From Cyanobium sp. PLM2.Bin73 (GTDB lineage Bacteria; Cyanobacteriota; Cyanobacteriia; PCC-6307; Cyanobiaceae), in assembly GCA_007694915.1 (NCBI GenBank), contig REEV01000057.1, forward strand, positions 1 through 64,000: a stretch of DNA of 64,000 nt, in the 5' to 3' direction. Shown here one piece after another: positions 17,483-26,201 of this stretch; the stretch's first letter is position 1, and the number at the start of each line of letters is the position of its first letter. Both the position numbers and the translations under genes were made by a program. Under the pieces are notes generated by a model, which saw only the letters and a program-made list of their open reading frames with translations, did no database searches and was not told the DNA's origin.

Positions 17483-20217
17483 GGCCCCGCCAGGGCCGGC
17501 AGGCGCACCAGCACTTCGGCGCCGCCGAGATCCGGGCTGCGCCCCAGCTGCAGCTGGCCGCCGTGGTTCTCCACCGCTGTGGTGGCCACGAACAGGCCGA
17601 TGCCGCTGCCGCCGGCCTTGGTGCTGGCCAGCAGCAGCTGGTCGCGCTGGTGCTCCGAGAAGCCGGAGCCATTGTCGGCGATGCGCAGCTCCAGCCACTC
17701 CCGGCCGTCCGCGTCCGGGCGGCGCTCCAGGCTGAGGCGCACCAGAGGCCGCTTCACGCCGGCCTGCTCGAGGGCCTCCACGGCGTTGCGCACCAGGTTG
17801 GCCACGGCGATCTGCAGCTGGGCCCCATCTCCCAGTAGCCAGTGGGGCTGGTCGAGGCCGCTCTGCTCCAGCGTCACCCCCTGGCTGGCGAGCAGGCCGG
17901 CCAGCACCAGCCGGGCGCTCTCCACCACCTCGCAGAGGTCGATGGGCTGCTGGTCGGTGCGCACATTGCGCAGCAGCATGCGCATGCGCTCGATCGTCTC
18001 CACGATCCGCTCGCTCTCGCGCAGCTGCTGCTCCAGCAGGGGCCGCAAAGCGGTTTGCAGCTCCCCCGCGGGCAGCTGCTCCACCTGGGCCTGCAGCATC
18101 TGGGTGTTGATCAGCAGAGCACTCAGGGGCTGATTGATCTCATGGGCCACCGCCGCCGCCGTGAGGCTGGTGTGCAGCTTGGCCTCCAGTTCCCGCCTCT
18201 GGCGGTCCTTGAGGGTGCTCTCGCGCCGCAGGGCCTCCTCCAGGGCGGCCGAGGCCTGCTTGCTCTCGGTCACATCGAGGAAGGTGACGAGCATCAGCTC
18301 GTCAAGCCGGGTGGCAGCGATGATCACGTCGTGGCGGCTGCGGTCGCGGCTGAGCAGGCGCACCTCCAGGGGCGGCAGCGTGCCACCGCTGGCGAGCGCC
18401 TGCACCCCCTCTTCCCACTCACTGGCAACGGCGTCCCGGTACTCAGGATCGTCATAGGCGAGCTCCCTCCAGACCTCCACATTGGGAATCTCCTCCAGGC
18501 TGTAGCCGAAGATCTCCTGGAAGCGGCGGTTCTGGAACACGATCTCCTGGGGCGGCTCCAGACGGTTGATGCCGATCGCCACGGGCAGGAAGTCGAGGAT
18601 GCGGCGCAGCTGCTGCTGCTGGGCTTCCAGCCGCTGGCGGGTCTTCACCTCCTCGGTGACATCGGTGAGCACCCCTTCCCAGAGGGTGGAGCCGTCGGGC
18701 AGATCGCGGGGCACCGATTCGGCCCGCAGCCAGCGGACCATCCCGTTCACCAGCATCCGGCCCTCCCCCTTGAAGGGACGCTTCTGGCTGCTGGCCTCCT
18801 GCTCCAGGCGCACAAAGCTGGCCTGATCCTCCGGCAGCAGATGGCGGAAGGCCTGGATCACCTCGGCCCCCAGGAGGTGGTTCCGCTCCAGGCCGCAGAT
18901 CTCCAGAAAGCGGTCGCTCAGGAACGCGAAGCGGGCCTGCGTCTCGCCGGGCCTCCGCAGCGTGGTGTAGGTGCCCACCGGAATGGATTCGGTAATCGCC
19001 AGGCAGGTGTGGGCCAGCTGATCACGGGCCCGCTGCAGCGACAGGCTCAGCTCCTGGGCCTGCCGCGCCCGCTCGTTGACCACCACCACCACCTCCTGCA
19101 GCTCCGTGATCACCGAAGGCGCCAGCTCCGTGGCCTGGCCCGCCTCCACCTCCTTCTGCAGCGGACGCAGCATGCGCCCCAGCTGATGGTCCACAACCCG
19201 AGCCAGCAGCTCGGCCAACGCCACTGCCACCAGCACGGTGATCCCCAGCCAGCGGATCCTGGGGAGCATGAGCTCGGTGTTGAGGGTGTTGATCAGCGGC
19301 CAGGCCGGCTTCACCACGGTGGTGGGGCCCGACTGCACGAGCCAGTAGCTCTGCCTGAGGGCCGGGAGCGGGGCGGTTGCCTGACGGGGCACCAGCAGCT
19401 CCAGGCCAGCCAGGCCGACGCGATCGCGGCTGTCCGGCACGAAGTCGCCCTCCAGACGGGCGAACAACGCCGGATCAGAGTTCTCCTGGCCGCCGTCAGG
19501 CGTGCGCCAGCGGGCCCCCAGCCCATCGGGCAGACCGATGCCGGGCTTCTGCTCGGCGTTCATCACCTGAAGCGTCACCAGAGCGGCCATCATCTGCAGC
19601 CGCTGGCGCTCATGTTTGAGAACGGTGGTTTTGAGATGGCCAGAGAGACTCACCAGGCCCACCATCCAGGGCAGGCTCACCGCCAGCACCACCCAGGCCA
19701 CGATCAGGCTGCGCAGACTCACACCTCCGGGCCTGTGGCGCCCGTGCCACAGCTGCCAGAGCAGGTAGGCGGCCAGCCCCATGGCCGTGCAGAGCACCGC
19801 CACCACCCCATCCAGCAGGCCCAGGGCAAAGGCCCTGGCCGGCTCCACACCCAGCAGCTGAGACAACAGCAGCGTGCTGGCGGGAACGCCCACCAGCAGC
19901 CCGTAGGCGATGGCGGCCAGCACCAGCCGATCCTCCTGGCGTGACCTGCCGCCGTTGCGGCGATCCAGGAACCAGCCCAGCCACACCAGCTGGGCCAGGC
20001 CGATCAGCAGGGCAACGGGGTGCCCCCAGCGCCACACCGTCACCGCCAGGGCGGCCGCCCCCACCACCAGTCCAGTCCAACCGAACAGCAGCAGGGCCAG
20101 CACGGCCACGGCCGTGCCCAGCATCAGCTGCAGATCGAAGAACAGCGTGGGGGCGTTCAGGTTGATCAGCACCGCCACGGCCGTCAGGCCGGCCAGCGCC
20201 AGGGCCCTAGTCCACAC
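17473..20217 (-). CDS. Membrane sensor histidine kinase with PAS domains
   Basis: 914 residues. The N-terminus holds several transmembrane helices (MASE-like, residues ~1-200) and another membrane segment around IRWLGITVLVAVALAELLA. Two PAS regions follow (near FLSDRFLEICGLERNHL and FQNRRFQEIFGYSLEEIP), then the HisKA box AAVAHEINQPLSALL (His near residue 691) and the HATPase boxes NLVRNAVEALE, IADNGSGF and GGSGIGLFVATT. It overlaps the upstream response-regulator gene by 11 bases, so they form a coupled two-component pair. Signal unknown; the multi-helix N-terminus suggests membrane or small-ligand sensing. Confidence 0.92.
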   Translation of the reverse strand: MWTRALALAGLTAVAVLINLNAPTLFFDLQLMLGTAVAVLALLLFGWTGLVVGAAALAVTVWRWGHPVALLIGLAQLVWLGWFLDRRNGGRSRQEDRLVLAAIAYGLLVGVPASTLLLSQLLGVEPARAFALGLLDGVVAVLCTAMGLAAYLLWQLWHGRHRPGGVSLRSLIVAWVVLAVSLPWMVGLVSLSGHLKTTVLKHERQRLQMMAALVTLQVMNAEQKPGIGLPDGLGARWRTPDGGQENSDPALFARLEGDFVPDSRDRVGLAGLELLVPRQATAPLPALRQSYWLVQSGPTTVVKPAWPLINTLNTELMLPRIRWLGITVLVAVALAELLARVVDHQLGRMLRPLQKEVEAGQATELAPSVITELQEVVVVVNERARQAQELSLSLQRARDQLAHTCLAITESIPVGTYTTLRRPGETQARFAFLSDRFLEICGLERNHLLGAEVIQAFRHLLPEDQASFVRLEQEASSQKRPFKGEGRMLVNGMVRWLRAESVPRDLPDGSTLWEGVLTDVTEEVKTRQRLEAQQQQLRRILDFLPVAIGINRLEPPQEIVFQNRRFQEIFGYSLEEIPNVEVWRELAYDDPEYRDAVASEWEEGVQALASGGTLPPLEVRLLSRDRSRHDVIIAATRLDELMLVTFLDVTESKQASAALEEALRRESTLKDRQRRELEAKLHTSLTAAAVAHEINQPLSALLINTQMLQAQVEQLPAGELQTALRPLLEQQLRESERIVETIERMRMLLRNVRTDQQPIDLCEVVESARLVLAGLLASQGVTLEQSGLDQPHWLLGDGAQLQIAVANLVRNAVEALEQAGVKRPLVRLSLERRPDADGREWLELRIADNGSGFSEHQRDQLLLASTKAGGSGIGLFVATTAVENHGGQLQLGRSPDLGGAEVLVRLPALAGPQP

Positions 20218-20827
20218 GGTCGAGGGTCATCTGCAGATCCAGGGCGGCCAGACGCACCAGCTCGCCTCCCTTGGCCCCCACCTTGCCGGTGATGTTCTTG
20301 CGGTGGGTCTCCACCGTGCGCAGCGACAGGCCGAGCTGCTCGGCGATCAGCCGGTTGGTGCAGCCCTTGCCGATCAGGGCGAACACCTGGCGCTCGCGGG
20401 TGGTGAGCCGGCCCCTGGCCTCGGCCTCGCCGCCCTCCTCCAACTGGGGATCGAGCAGGCGCTGCACCTCGCTGCGCAGGTCGTCGTAGGCGCGGGTCTT
20501 GTCGACCACCGCCTGCACCAGGGGACGCAGCTGGCGCGGACAGACAAAGCTGCTCACCTGGCCGGAGAGCACGATCACCCGCGGGGGCTGCTCCTGCTCC
20601 GCCAGGGTGGCCATCAGTTCCACCCCATCGCCGTCGGGCAGGGCCAGATCGAGGATCAGCAGATCAGGGCGGTGGTCGGCGCAGGCCGCCTGCGCCTCCG
20701 TCAGCCCCCGGGCGGTGGCCACCACCTCCAGGCCCGGCAGGGTTCGCAGCATCGCCACCAGGAGCTGCAGAAACATCACCTGGTCTTCAACCACCACACA
20801 GCGCAGCGCCACGAGCGGGGAGTTCAT
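20207..20827 (-). CDS. Response regulator, NarL/FixJ family
   Basis: A 206-residue two-domain regulator. The receiver has the acidic pair in VVVEDQVMF, phospho-acceptor Asp in LLILDLALPDGDG and the conserved Lys in VVDKTRAY. The C-terminal LuxR-type HTH contains LTTRERQVFALIGKG and AEQLGLSLRTVETHRKNI. GAGAGA lies a few bases before the ATG at 20827, a good ribosome site. It is first in the operon with the histidine kinase that follows and overlaps it, which is its likely phosphodonor. Confidence 0.93.
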   Translation of the reverse strand: MNSPLVALRCVVVEDQVMFLQLLVAMLRTLPGLEVVATARGLTEAQAACADHRPDLLILDLALPDGDGVELMATLAEQEQPPRVIVLSGQVSSFVCPRQLRPLVQAVVDKTRAYDDLRSEVQRLLDPQLEEGGEAEARGRLTTRERQVFALIGKGCTNRLIAEQLGLSLRTVETHRKNITGKVGAKGGELVRLAALDLQMTLDRVD

Positions 20828-20933
20828 CAGTTCTCTCTATTACAGCTCCTGGCGGCAACCGGATCGCCCGCAGGCCGAACAGCACCGGTGAAAGACTGGC
20901 CCGGGCGCCCCCCACTCCCTTCCTTCGCCCTTC

Positions 20934-21419
20934 ATGCAGCTGCGCATCGGCAACGGCTACGACATCCACCGGCTGGTGCCGGGCCGGCCCCTGATCCTGG
21001 GGGGCCAGCGGCTGGAGCACCCCGCCGGCCTGGGGCTCGACGGCCACAGCGACGCCGACGTGCTCGTGCACGCGATCATGGATTCCCTGCTGGGGGCCCT
21101 CGCCCTGGGTGACATCGGCCGCTACTTCCCCCCCGACGACCCCCAGTGGCGGGGGGCTGACAGCCTGGTGCTTCTGGAGCAGGTGGTTGCCCTGGTGCGC
21201 GAGCGGGGCTGGCGTGTGGGCAATGTGGATGCGGTGGTGGTGGCCGAGCGGCCGAAGCTGAAGCCCCACATCGCCGCCATGGCCAGCGCCATCGCCGGGC
21301 GCATGGGCCTGCAGCCCGATCAGGTGGGGGTCAAGGCCACCACCAACGAACAGCTCGGCCCCGTGGGCCGGGAAGAGGGCATCGCCTGCCACGCCGTGGC
21401 CCTGCTGCTGCAGCCATGA
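20934..21419 (+). CDS. ispF: 2-C-methyl-D-erythritol 2,4-cyclodiphosphate synthase
   Basis: Fifth step of the MEP isoprenoid pathway, forming the cyclic diphosphate. Metal-binding GYDIHRL near the N-terminus, [27 protein letters not shown] and the C-terminal [16 protein letters not shown] are all present. 161 residues, normal. The stop overlaps the ATG of the next gene (ATGA). Confidence 0.97.
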   Translation: MQLRIGNGYDIHRLVPGRPLILGGQRLEHPAGLGLDGHSDADVLVHAIMDSLLGALALGDIGRYFPPDDPQWRGADSLVLLEQVVALVRERGWRVGNVDAVVVAERPKLKPHIAAMASAIAGRMGLQPDQVGVKATTNEQLGPVGREEGIACHAVALLLQP

Positions 21420-21844
21420 GTGCGGCCCTCGCCCAGCTGCCCAGGCAGCTCCTGAGCCTGGTCGCGGTGCTGGTCCTGCTGGCGGTGGTGGCCACCACCA
21501 CGCCCCCGGCGGCAGCGGCCGACGGCGCGGTGGTGGTGGAACAGCTGCGCTTGCGGGTGCCGGCCGAGCAGCGCCAGGCCTGGCTGCAGGCCGAGCGGGG
21601 CAGCTGGGGGCCCTTCCTCGCCCGCCAGGATGGCTTTCTGGGCCGGGAGCTGTTCTGGGATCCGGCACGCCAGGAGGCAGTGCTGCTGATCCGCTGGGCC
21701 AGCAGGGCCCAGTGGCAGGCCATCCCCACGGCGCAGTTGCAGGAGGTGCAGGAGCACTTCGAGCGGATCGCCCGCCAGGCCACCGGCACCAGCGAGGGCA
21801 ATCCCTTCCCGCTGGTGTACGAAGGCGAGCTGGAGCCGCAGTGA
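21416..21844 (+). CDS. TIGR03792 family exported protein
   Basis: A 142-residue cyanobacterial family of unknown function. An N-terminal hydrophobic segment ([18 protein letters not shown], then AAAA) looks like a signal peptide. The mature part resembles an antibiotic-monooxygenase-like ferredoxin fold ([51 protein letters not shown]). It overlaps ispF by 4 bases and larB by 4 bases, so it is co-transcribed. Confidence 0.78.
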   Translation: MSAALAQLPRQLLSLVAVLVLLAVVATTTPPAAAADGAVVVEQLRLRVPAEQRQAWLQAERGSWGPFLARQDGFLGRELFWDPARQEAVLLIRWASRAQWQAIPTAQLQEVQEHFERIARQATGTSEGNPFPLVYEGELEPQ

Positions 21845-22575
21845 CCTCCGGCGACCCCGGCCCCGGCACCCCTGGCATCGGCGAGGGCCGCCAGCACCGG
21901 CTCGATCTGCAGCGCCGCCAGCGCCTGGGGATGGTGGAGGCGGTGTGGGGCGAGCACAAGAGTGCCGAGCAGATCGCCGCCGTGGTGCGCGGCCTCCAGG
22001 CCGCCGGCGAGATCCTGCTGGCCACCCGCGTGGCCGCCGCGAAGGCCGCCGCGGTGCAGACCCTGCTGGCCGCCGACCAGCCCCCGGCCGCTCCCCTGCG
22101 CTACGTCCCCGAGGCCCGCTGCCTGATCAGCGCGGCGCTGCCGCAGCCCGACCCCCGCCGCGGCCGCGTGGCGGTGCTGGCGGGAGGCACCAGCGATCTG
22201 GCCGTGGCCAGCGAGGCCCAGGTGGCCCTGCACTGCCACGGGCTGGCCGCCGAGCTGCTGCTGGATGTGGGCGTGGCGGGGCTGCACCGGCTGCTGGAGC
22301 GCCTCGAGGCCCTGGCCGAGGTGGATGTGCTGATCGCCTGCGCCGGCATGGAGGGGGCGTTGCCCACCGTGCTGGCGGGGCTGCTGCCCCAGCCGGTGAT
22401 CGGCGTGCCGGTGAGCGTGGGCTACGGGGTGAGCGAGGGCGGCCGGGCAGCCCTGAGCGGCATGCTGGCGAGCTGCGCGCCGGGGCTGTGCGTGGTCAAT
22501 GTGGACAACGGCTATGGGGCCGCCATGGCGGCCCTGCGCATCCTCAGACGTGACGCAGGTCGGGATAGGTGGTGA
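21841..22575 (+). CDS. larB: LarB-type pyridinium-3,5-biscarboxylic acid mononucleotide synthase
   Basis: LarB carboxylates and hydrolyses nicotinate adenine dinucleotide in nickel-pincer-nucleotide cofactor synthesis. The C-terminal AIR-carboxylase-like domain is clear: VAVLAGGTSDLAVASEAQV, LIACAGMEGALPTVLAGL, VIGVPVSVGYG and VVNVDNGYGAA. 244 residues from GTG at 21841, which overlaps the previous gene by 4 bases. LarC and LarE are not in this window. The 3' end overlaps the convergent DUF1517 gene by 32 bases. Confidence 0.88.
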   Translation: MTSGDPGPGTPGIGEGRQHRLDLQRRQRLGMVEAVWGEHKSAEQIAAVVRGLQAAGEILLATRVAAAKAAAVQTLLAADQPPAAPLRYVPEARCLISAALPQPDPRRGRVAVLAGGTSDLAVASEAQVALHCHGLAAELLLDVGVAGLHRLLERLEALAEVDVLIACAGMEGALPTVLAGLLPQPVIGVPVSVGYGVSEGGRAALSGMLASCAPGLCVVNVDNGYGAAMAALRILRRDAGRDRW

Positions 22576-23509
22576 GCAGCTGCTCGGTGCTGAAGGCTTC
22601 GCCGGCGCCGTCGGGCTGCCAGATCACCTCCAGGGCGATCAGATCGGCGGCACTCACCGAGCCCAGCACCTGCAGCGACTGACGCAGCTGGTCGGCGGTG
22701 TCGGCGCCCTTGAGGGGCAGCGGCCGGCGGCTGGCAAGCAGCACGGTCACGGCGATGAAGTCGCTGGTGGCATCGCTGGCGCCTGCGGCGGCGGGGGCCT
22801 CCTGGAACCGGCGGCCGGCCACGTTGGTGGTGAGCTCACGGTCGAGCTTGCTGCGCTCCGCCATCGACAGGCGGTTGAAGGTGGCCTCGGCACTGGCGAA
22901 GGGCACCTGGCCCACCTCGGCGTTGGCGTACACCCACAGGTCGGGGTGGCGCAGCAGGGCCAGGGTGGTTTCCTGAAGCACGGTCTGCAGGCCGGAGCTG
23001 TGGCTGGTGTCAGCGGACACCGCCAGCTTGCGCAGGTCGTCCTGCAGCGAGCGGGCCGAGGCCAGCAGCCCCACCTGCACCTGGGAGATGGTCACCGGGC
23101 CGTCGCTGCGGGGGGCCATCACGGGGCGGGAGCCGCCGCCCTGGGCCATGCCGGCGCCGGCACCGCGCAGGGCGTTGCCGATCAGACCGACCACGGCCAT
23201 CAGCACCAGGAAGCCGAACAGGCCGCCACCGCCGAAGCCGAAGATCGGAATCAGGAAGGGGAAGCCGATACCACCACCGCGGTAGCCACCGCGCATCCCG
23301 CCGCCACCGCCGAAGCCGCCGCCGCGCATCCCGCCGCCACCGCCGCTGAAGCTGCGGGGCATGGAGGGGGCCGCGCGGAAACTGCCGCCGCCGATGCGCC
23401 CGCCGCTGGCGGCCCAGGAGGGCTGGGGGGCCAGCACCAGCAGCCCAATCATCAGGGCCGGCAGGGCCAGCCAGGCGAAGGCGCGGCGCAGGAAGTAGGG
23501 GGAACGCAT
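22544..23509 (-). CDS. DUF1517 domain-containing membrane protein
   Basis: 321 residues from ATG at 23509 (MRSPYFLRRAFAWLALP). It has an N-terminal signal-like helix ending in PSWAA, then a very Gly-rich, Arg-containing segment (RGGGFGGGGGMRGGYRGGG), a membrane helix LFGFLVLMAVVGLIGNAL, and the DUF1517 domain (SQVQVGLLASARSLQDDL to LIALEVIWQPDGAGEAF). Family members occur in cyanobacteria and plastids; function unknown. The frame is open 300 bases further upstream, but that part overlaps thiS antisense-free spacer and is not conserved. Confidence 0.85.
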   Translation of the reverse strand: MRSPYFLRRAFAWLALPALMIGLLVLAPQPSWAASGGRIGGGSFRAAPSMPRSFSGGGGGMRGGGFGGGGGMRGGYRGGGIGFPFLIPIFGFGGGGLFGFLVLMAVVGLIGNALRGAGAGMAQGGGSRPVMAPRSDGPVTISQVQVGLLASARSLQDDLRKLAVSADTSHSSGLQTVLQETTLALLRHPDLWVYANAEVGQVPFASAEATFNRLSMAERSKLDRELTTNVAGRRFQEAPAAAGASDATSDFIAVTVLLASRRPLPLKGADTADQLRQSLQVLGSVSAADLIALEVIWQPDGAGEAFSTEQLLTTYPDLRHV

Positions 23510-23624
23510 GCGGAAACCGGCTTGGGACAGGTGCTGGCGGAACAGGTGCTGGCGGAGCCGGCACCGTGGGAAAGGTCCAGCCCGCTGCAGGAGCAGACAG
23601 GGCTCGAATGAAGCTTGCAGAACT

Positions 23625-23864
23625 CTAAGAACCACCCCCAACGATGGTGACCACCTCCAGCACGTCGGATTCCTGCACCGGCTGGACGCCCCAGCGGCCG
23701 CGGGGCAGGATCGCGCCGTTGAACTCCACCACCACCAGCTGGGGGCGGTAGCCCAGCTCCACCAGCAGCTGCTCGAGGCTGAGGCCGGCGCTGCAGCGTC
23801 GCGGCTCTCCATTCACCTGGATGGCGATCCCGCCAGTTGGGCCCATCTCCGCCACGGGATCCAT
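23625..23864 (-). CDS. thiS: Thiamine biosynthesis sulfur carrier ThiS
   Basis: 79-residue ubiquitin-like protein that carries sulfide as a C-terminal thiocarboxylate for thiazole synthesis. Core: IAIQVNGEPRRCSAGLSL, VVVEFNGAILPR and ESDVLEVVTIVGGGS. The usual terminal Gly-Gly is here followed by one more Gly and a Ser, so either processing is needed or thiocarboxylation differs. Its start codon shares a base with the thiE stop (TGATG), a coupled thiE-thiS operon. Confidence 0.9.
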   Translation of the reverse strand: MDPVAEMGPTGGIAIQVNGEPRRCSAGLSLEQLLVELGYRPQLVVVEFNGAILPRGRWGVQPVQESDVLEVVTIVGGGS

Positions 23865-25012
23865 CAGTGCTCCTGCTCCAGCGCCGCCAGCAGCTGCCGG
23901 CTGGCGGCCGCCGGGTCGGGGGCCTCGGTGATCGCCCGCACCACCGCCACCCGGCTGGCACCGGCCTGGCGCACGGCCGGCACCGACTCGGCGCTGATGC
24001 CGCCGATGGCAAAGCAGAGAATGGCGCTCTCAGCCGTGGCCTGGCGCACGTAGGCCAGCCCCACCGGCTCCCGGCCGGGCTTGGTGGGGGTGGCCTGCAC
24101 CGGGCCCACCCCGGCGTAGTCGCAGCCGTCGGCCTGGGCCTGGCGCAGCTGCTCGAGGGCATGGGTGCTGCGCCCGATCAGCCGATCCGGCCCCAGCAGC
24201 CGCCGGGCCACGGCGGGCGGCAGGTCACCCTGGCCCAGATGCACCCCATCGGCGTCCACCGCCAGGGCCAGATCAATGCGGTCGTTCACCAGGAACAGGG
24301 CCTGATGGCGGGCGCAGAGCTGGCGCAGGCTGTGGGCCTGGCGCAGCCGCTCGGCGTCGGTGAGCGGCGCGCCGTCGGCGCCGCTGCTGCCCTCCTTGGC
24401 CCGGTATTGCACCATCCGCACACCCCCGGCCAGGGCGTCGGCCACCACCCGCTCCAGCTCCGGCACCGGACTGGTGACCAGATACAGGTGGGCGGCCTGG
24501 AGGCGGCGGCGGCGCTCGCTGGCCGCGCCGCCGGCCTGCAGCAGCTCCAGCTCCAGGTCGTAGAGGCTGTAGCGGATCGCCGCCGCCTCCGCCGCCAGCT
24601 GGGGGTCGAGCGGCCGGCCGAATTCCTCCAGCACCCGCAGGGCCTCCTGCACCCGGGCGGCATTGGCCGCCACCACCTGCTCTGGCCGCAGGCGCTGCTG
24701 CTGGGCGGGATGGGCCATCCCGGCGGCCGGATCGGTGGCCGTGTGGCGGGCGCGCTTGTAGGCCGCACGGTGCAGCCCTCCCAGCCGCTGACGCAGGTCC
24801 TTGGTGCGGGCCACCAGATCGGCGCGCTCAAGGCCGAAGCGGGCCCAGTCCTCCAGCACCCGCAGACCCTCGCGAGCCCGGTCGAGGTTGGCATCGAGCA
24901 ACCGCTGCACGGCCGCCAGCTCACGCGCATCGCGCGTGGCCATGGCTGCGGTGCCGGGAGTATCGGGCGTGGCTGGGGTGTCGGGCGTGACTGGGGTGTC
25001 GGGCGTGACCAT
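23864..25012 (-). CDS. thiE: Thiamine-phosphate synthase, two-domain cyanobacterial form
   Basis: Joins HMP diphosphate and thiazole phosphate. The N-terminal ~150 residues form the helical extension of cyanobacterial ThiE (RLLDANLDRAREGLRVLED, VVAANAARVQEALRVLEEF). The C-terminal TIM-barrel ThiE has MVQYRAKE, VNDRIDLALAVDADGVHLG, IGRSTH and YAGVGPVQATPTKPG. ATG at 25012 is used (382 residues); TTG at 25021 or the ATG at 24943 just before the conserved part are alternatives. Codons after the 25012 start encode TPDTP repeats. Followed by thiS. Confidence 0.93.
   Translation of the reverse strand: MVTPDTPVTPDTPATPDTPGTAAMATRDARELAAVQRLLDANLDRAREGLRVLEDWARFGLERADLVARTKDLRQRLGGLHRAAYKRARHTATDPAAGMAHPAQQQRLRPEQVVAANAARVQEALRVLEEFGRPLDPQLAAEAAAIRYSLYDLELELLQAGGAASERRRRLQAAHLYLVTSPVPELERVVADALAGGVRMVQYRAKEGSSGADGAPLTDAERLRQAHSLRQLCARHQALFLVNDRIDLALAVDADGVHLGQGDLPPAVARRLLGPDRLIGRSTHALEQLRQAQADGCDYAGVGPVQATPTKPGREPVGLAYVRQATAESAILCFAIGGISAESVPAVRQAGASRVAVVRAITEAPDPAAASRQLLAALEQEH
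24956..25010. repeat. Three imperfect ~18-21-bp tandem repeats at the thiE 5' end
   Basis: The motif GTGTCGGGCGTGACTGGG and close variants (one with TATCGGGCGTGGCTGGGG) recurs three times head to tail. If translated from 25012 it gives three TPDTP-type units. The repeat sits upstream of the conserved ThiE domain, so copy number could vary without harming the enzyme. Confidence 0.75.
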
Positions 25013-25078
25013 GGCGCGCAACGGTTGCTGGTTTACTGATGGTTCAGGTGCACTGCCGCTGGCCGGCAGATCCAGGCC

Positions 25079-25204
25079 ATGGCAGACGGCTTCGATCAGG
25101 GCGGCGACAACCCGATGCTGGTGCTGGTGTCAGGAATTCTGCTGCTGGGCGGAATCGGCGCCTTCATCGTCTGGGGCCTCACCCACGCCTACCCGGGCGC
25201 CTAG
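25079..25204 (+). CDS. Small single-pass membrane protein, 41 residues
   Basis: The ORF reads MADGFDQGGDNPMLVLVSG, followed by a hydrophobic stretch (LLLGGIGAFIVWGLTHAYPGA). This gives a charged N-terminus, one clear transmembrane helix and a short C-terminal tail. The architecture resembles the tiny subunits of photosynthetic or NDH membrane complexes, but I do not recognise the family. Its last 75 bases overlap the 3' end of ribF on the other strand. Divergent from thiE. Confidence 0.6.
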   Translation: MADGFDQGGDNPMLVLVSGILLLGGIGAFIVWGLTHAYPGA

Positions 25205-26170
25205 GTCACTGCGCTCGCGGCACAGGCGCCGGGCCCGGGCGGCATCGGCGGCGATCTGGGCGCTGAGGGCCTCGAGGCCATCGAAGCGACACTGCCGGCG
25301 CAGCAGGGCCAGCGGTTCCACCCGCAGCTGGCGGCCCACCAGCTCCAGGGAGCGATCGAGCAGGTGCACCTCCACCGCCGAGGGGGCAGTGGGATCCACG
25401 GTGGGCTGGGGCCCCAGATTCATCACCGCCGGCAGCGCGGATCCGGCTCCATCGAGCTGCACCAGGGCGGCATACACCCCCTCCATGGGCAGGAACTTGC
25501 GGCCGTCCACCTGCAGGTTGGCGGTGGGCCAGCCCAGCTGGCGCCCCAGGCCCCGCCCGCGCTCCACCACGCCACTGAAGCGGTAGGGACGCTCCAGCAG
25601 GCGCCTGGCCTCGGCGATGTCGCCTGCGCTCAGGGCCCGGCGGATGCGGCTGCTGCTCAAGCGCTCATCGCTGTCGGAGAGCATCGGCAGCACGCTCACG
25701 GCAATGCCCCGGGCGGCCGCCAGGGCCTGCAGATCCCGGGCGTCACCACAGCGGCCGGCGCCGAAGCGGAAATTCGCCCCCACCGCCACCTGGCAGGCCC
25801 CGAGCTGATCCACCAGCACCTGGTCCACGAAGGCCTCCGGATCCAGGGCGGCCAGCTGGCGGTCGAACGGCACCAGCACCAACTGCTCGATCCCCAGGGG
25901 CTGGAGCAGCTCCAGTTTCTCGGCCGGCAGGTCGAGGCGCAGGCGGGGCTCGCCGTAGAGCACTTCGCGGGGGTGGGGCCAGAAGCTCACCACGGTGGGC
26001 ACTCCTGCTCCAGCGACGGTCACCGCGGCGATCACGCGCCGATGGCCGCGGTGCAGGCCGTCGAAACTGCCCAGGGCGATGGCGGTGGGCCGCCTGGCCT
26101 GCCGCGGCGTGAGCAGGGGAATCAACGCGACAGTTCCCGAAGCCGTGGCACACCCGGGCGATCTTCCCAT
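25130..26170 (-). CDS. ribF: Bifunctional riboflavin kinase / FAD synthetase
   Basis: Makes FMN and FAD. The N-terminal adenylyltransferase domain has ALGSFDGLHRGHRRVI, VVSFWPHPREVLYG, VGANFRFGAGRCGD and SSSRIRRALSAGD. The C-terminal flavokinase domain has RGRGLGRQLGWPTANL and EGVYAALV. ATG at 26170 is the first ATG near the domain; conserved sequence begins at a TTG about 15 codons later (near 26125), which may be the true start. The frame runs antisense through the small membrane-protein gene at 25079-25204 before its stop. Confidence 0.93.
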   Translation of the reverse strand: MGRSPGCATASGTVALIPLLTPRQARRPTAIALGSFDGLHRGHRRVIAAVTVAGAGVPTVVSFWPHPREVLYGEPRLRLDLPAEKLELLQPLGIEQLVLVPFDRQLAALDPEAFVDQVLVDQLGACQVAVGANFRFGAGRCGDARDLQALAAARGIAVSVLPMLSDSDERLSSSRIRRALSAGDIAEARRLLERPYRFSGVVERGRGLGRQLGWPTANLQVDGRKFLPMEGVYAALVQLDGAGSALPAVMNLGPQPTVDPTAPSAVEVHLLDRSLELVGRQLRVEPLALLRRQCRFDGLEALSAQIAADAARARRLCRERSDLGARVGVGEAPDDEGADSAQQQNS

Positions 26171-26201
26171 GGCAGGTTTGGGGGCACCACATACGAGGCC
26201 G

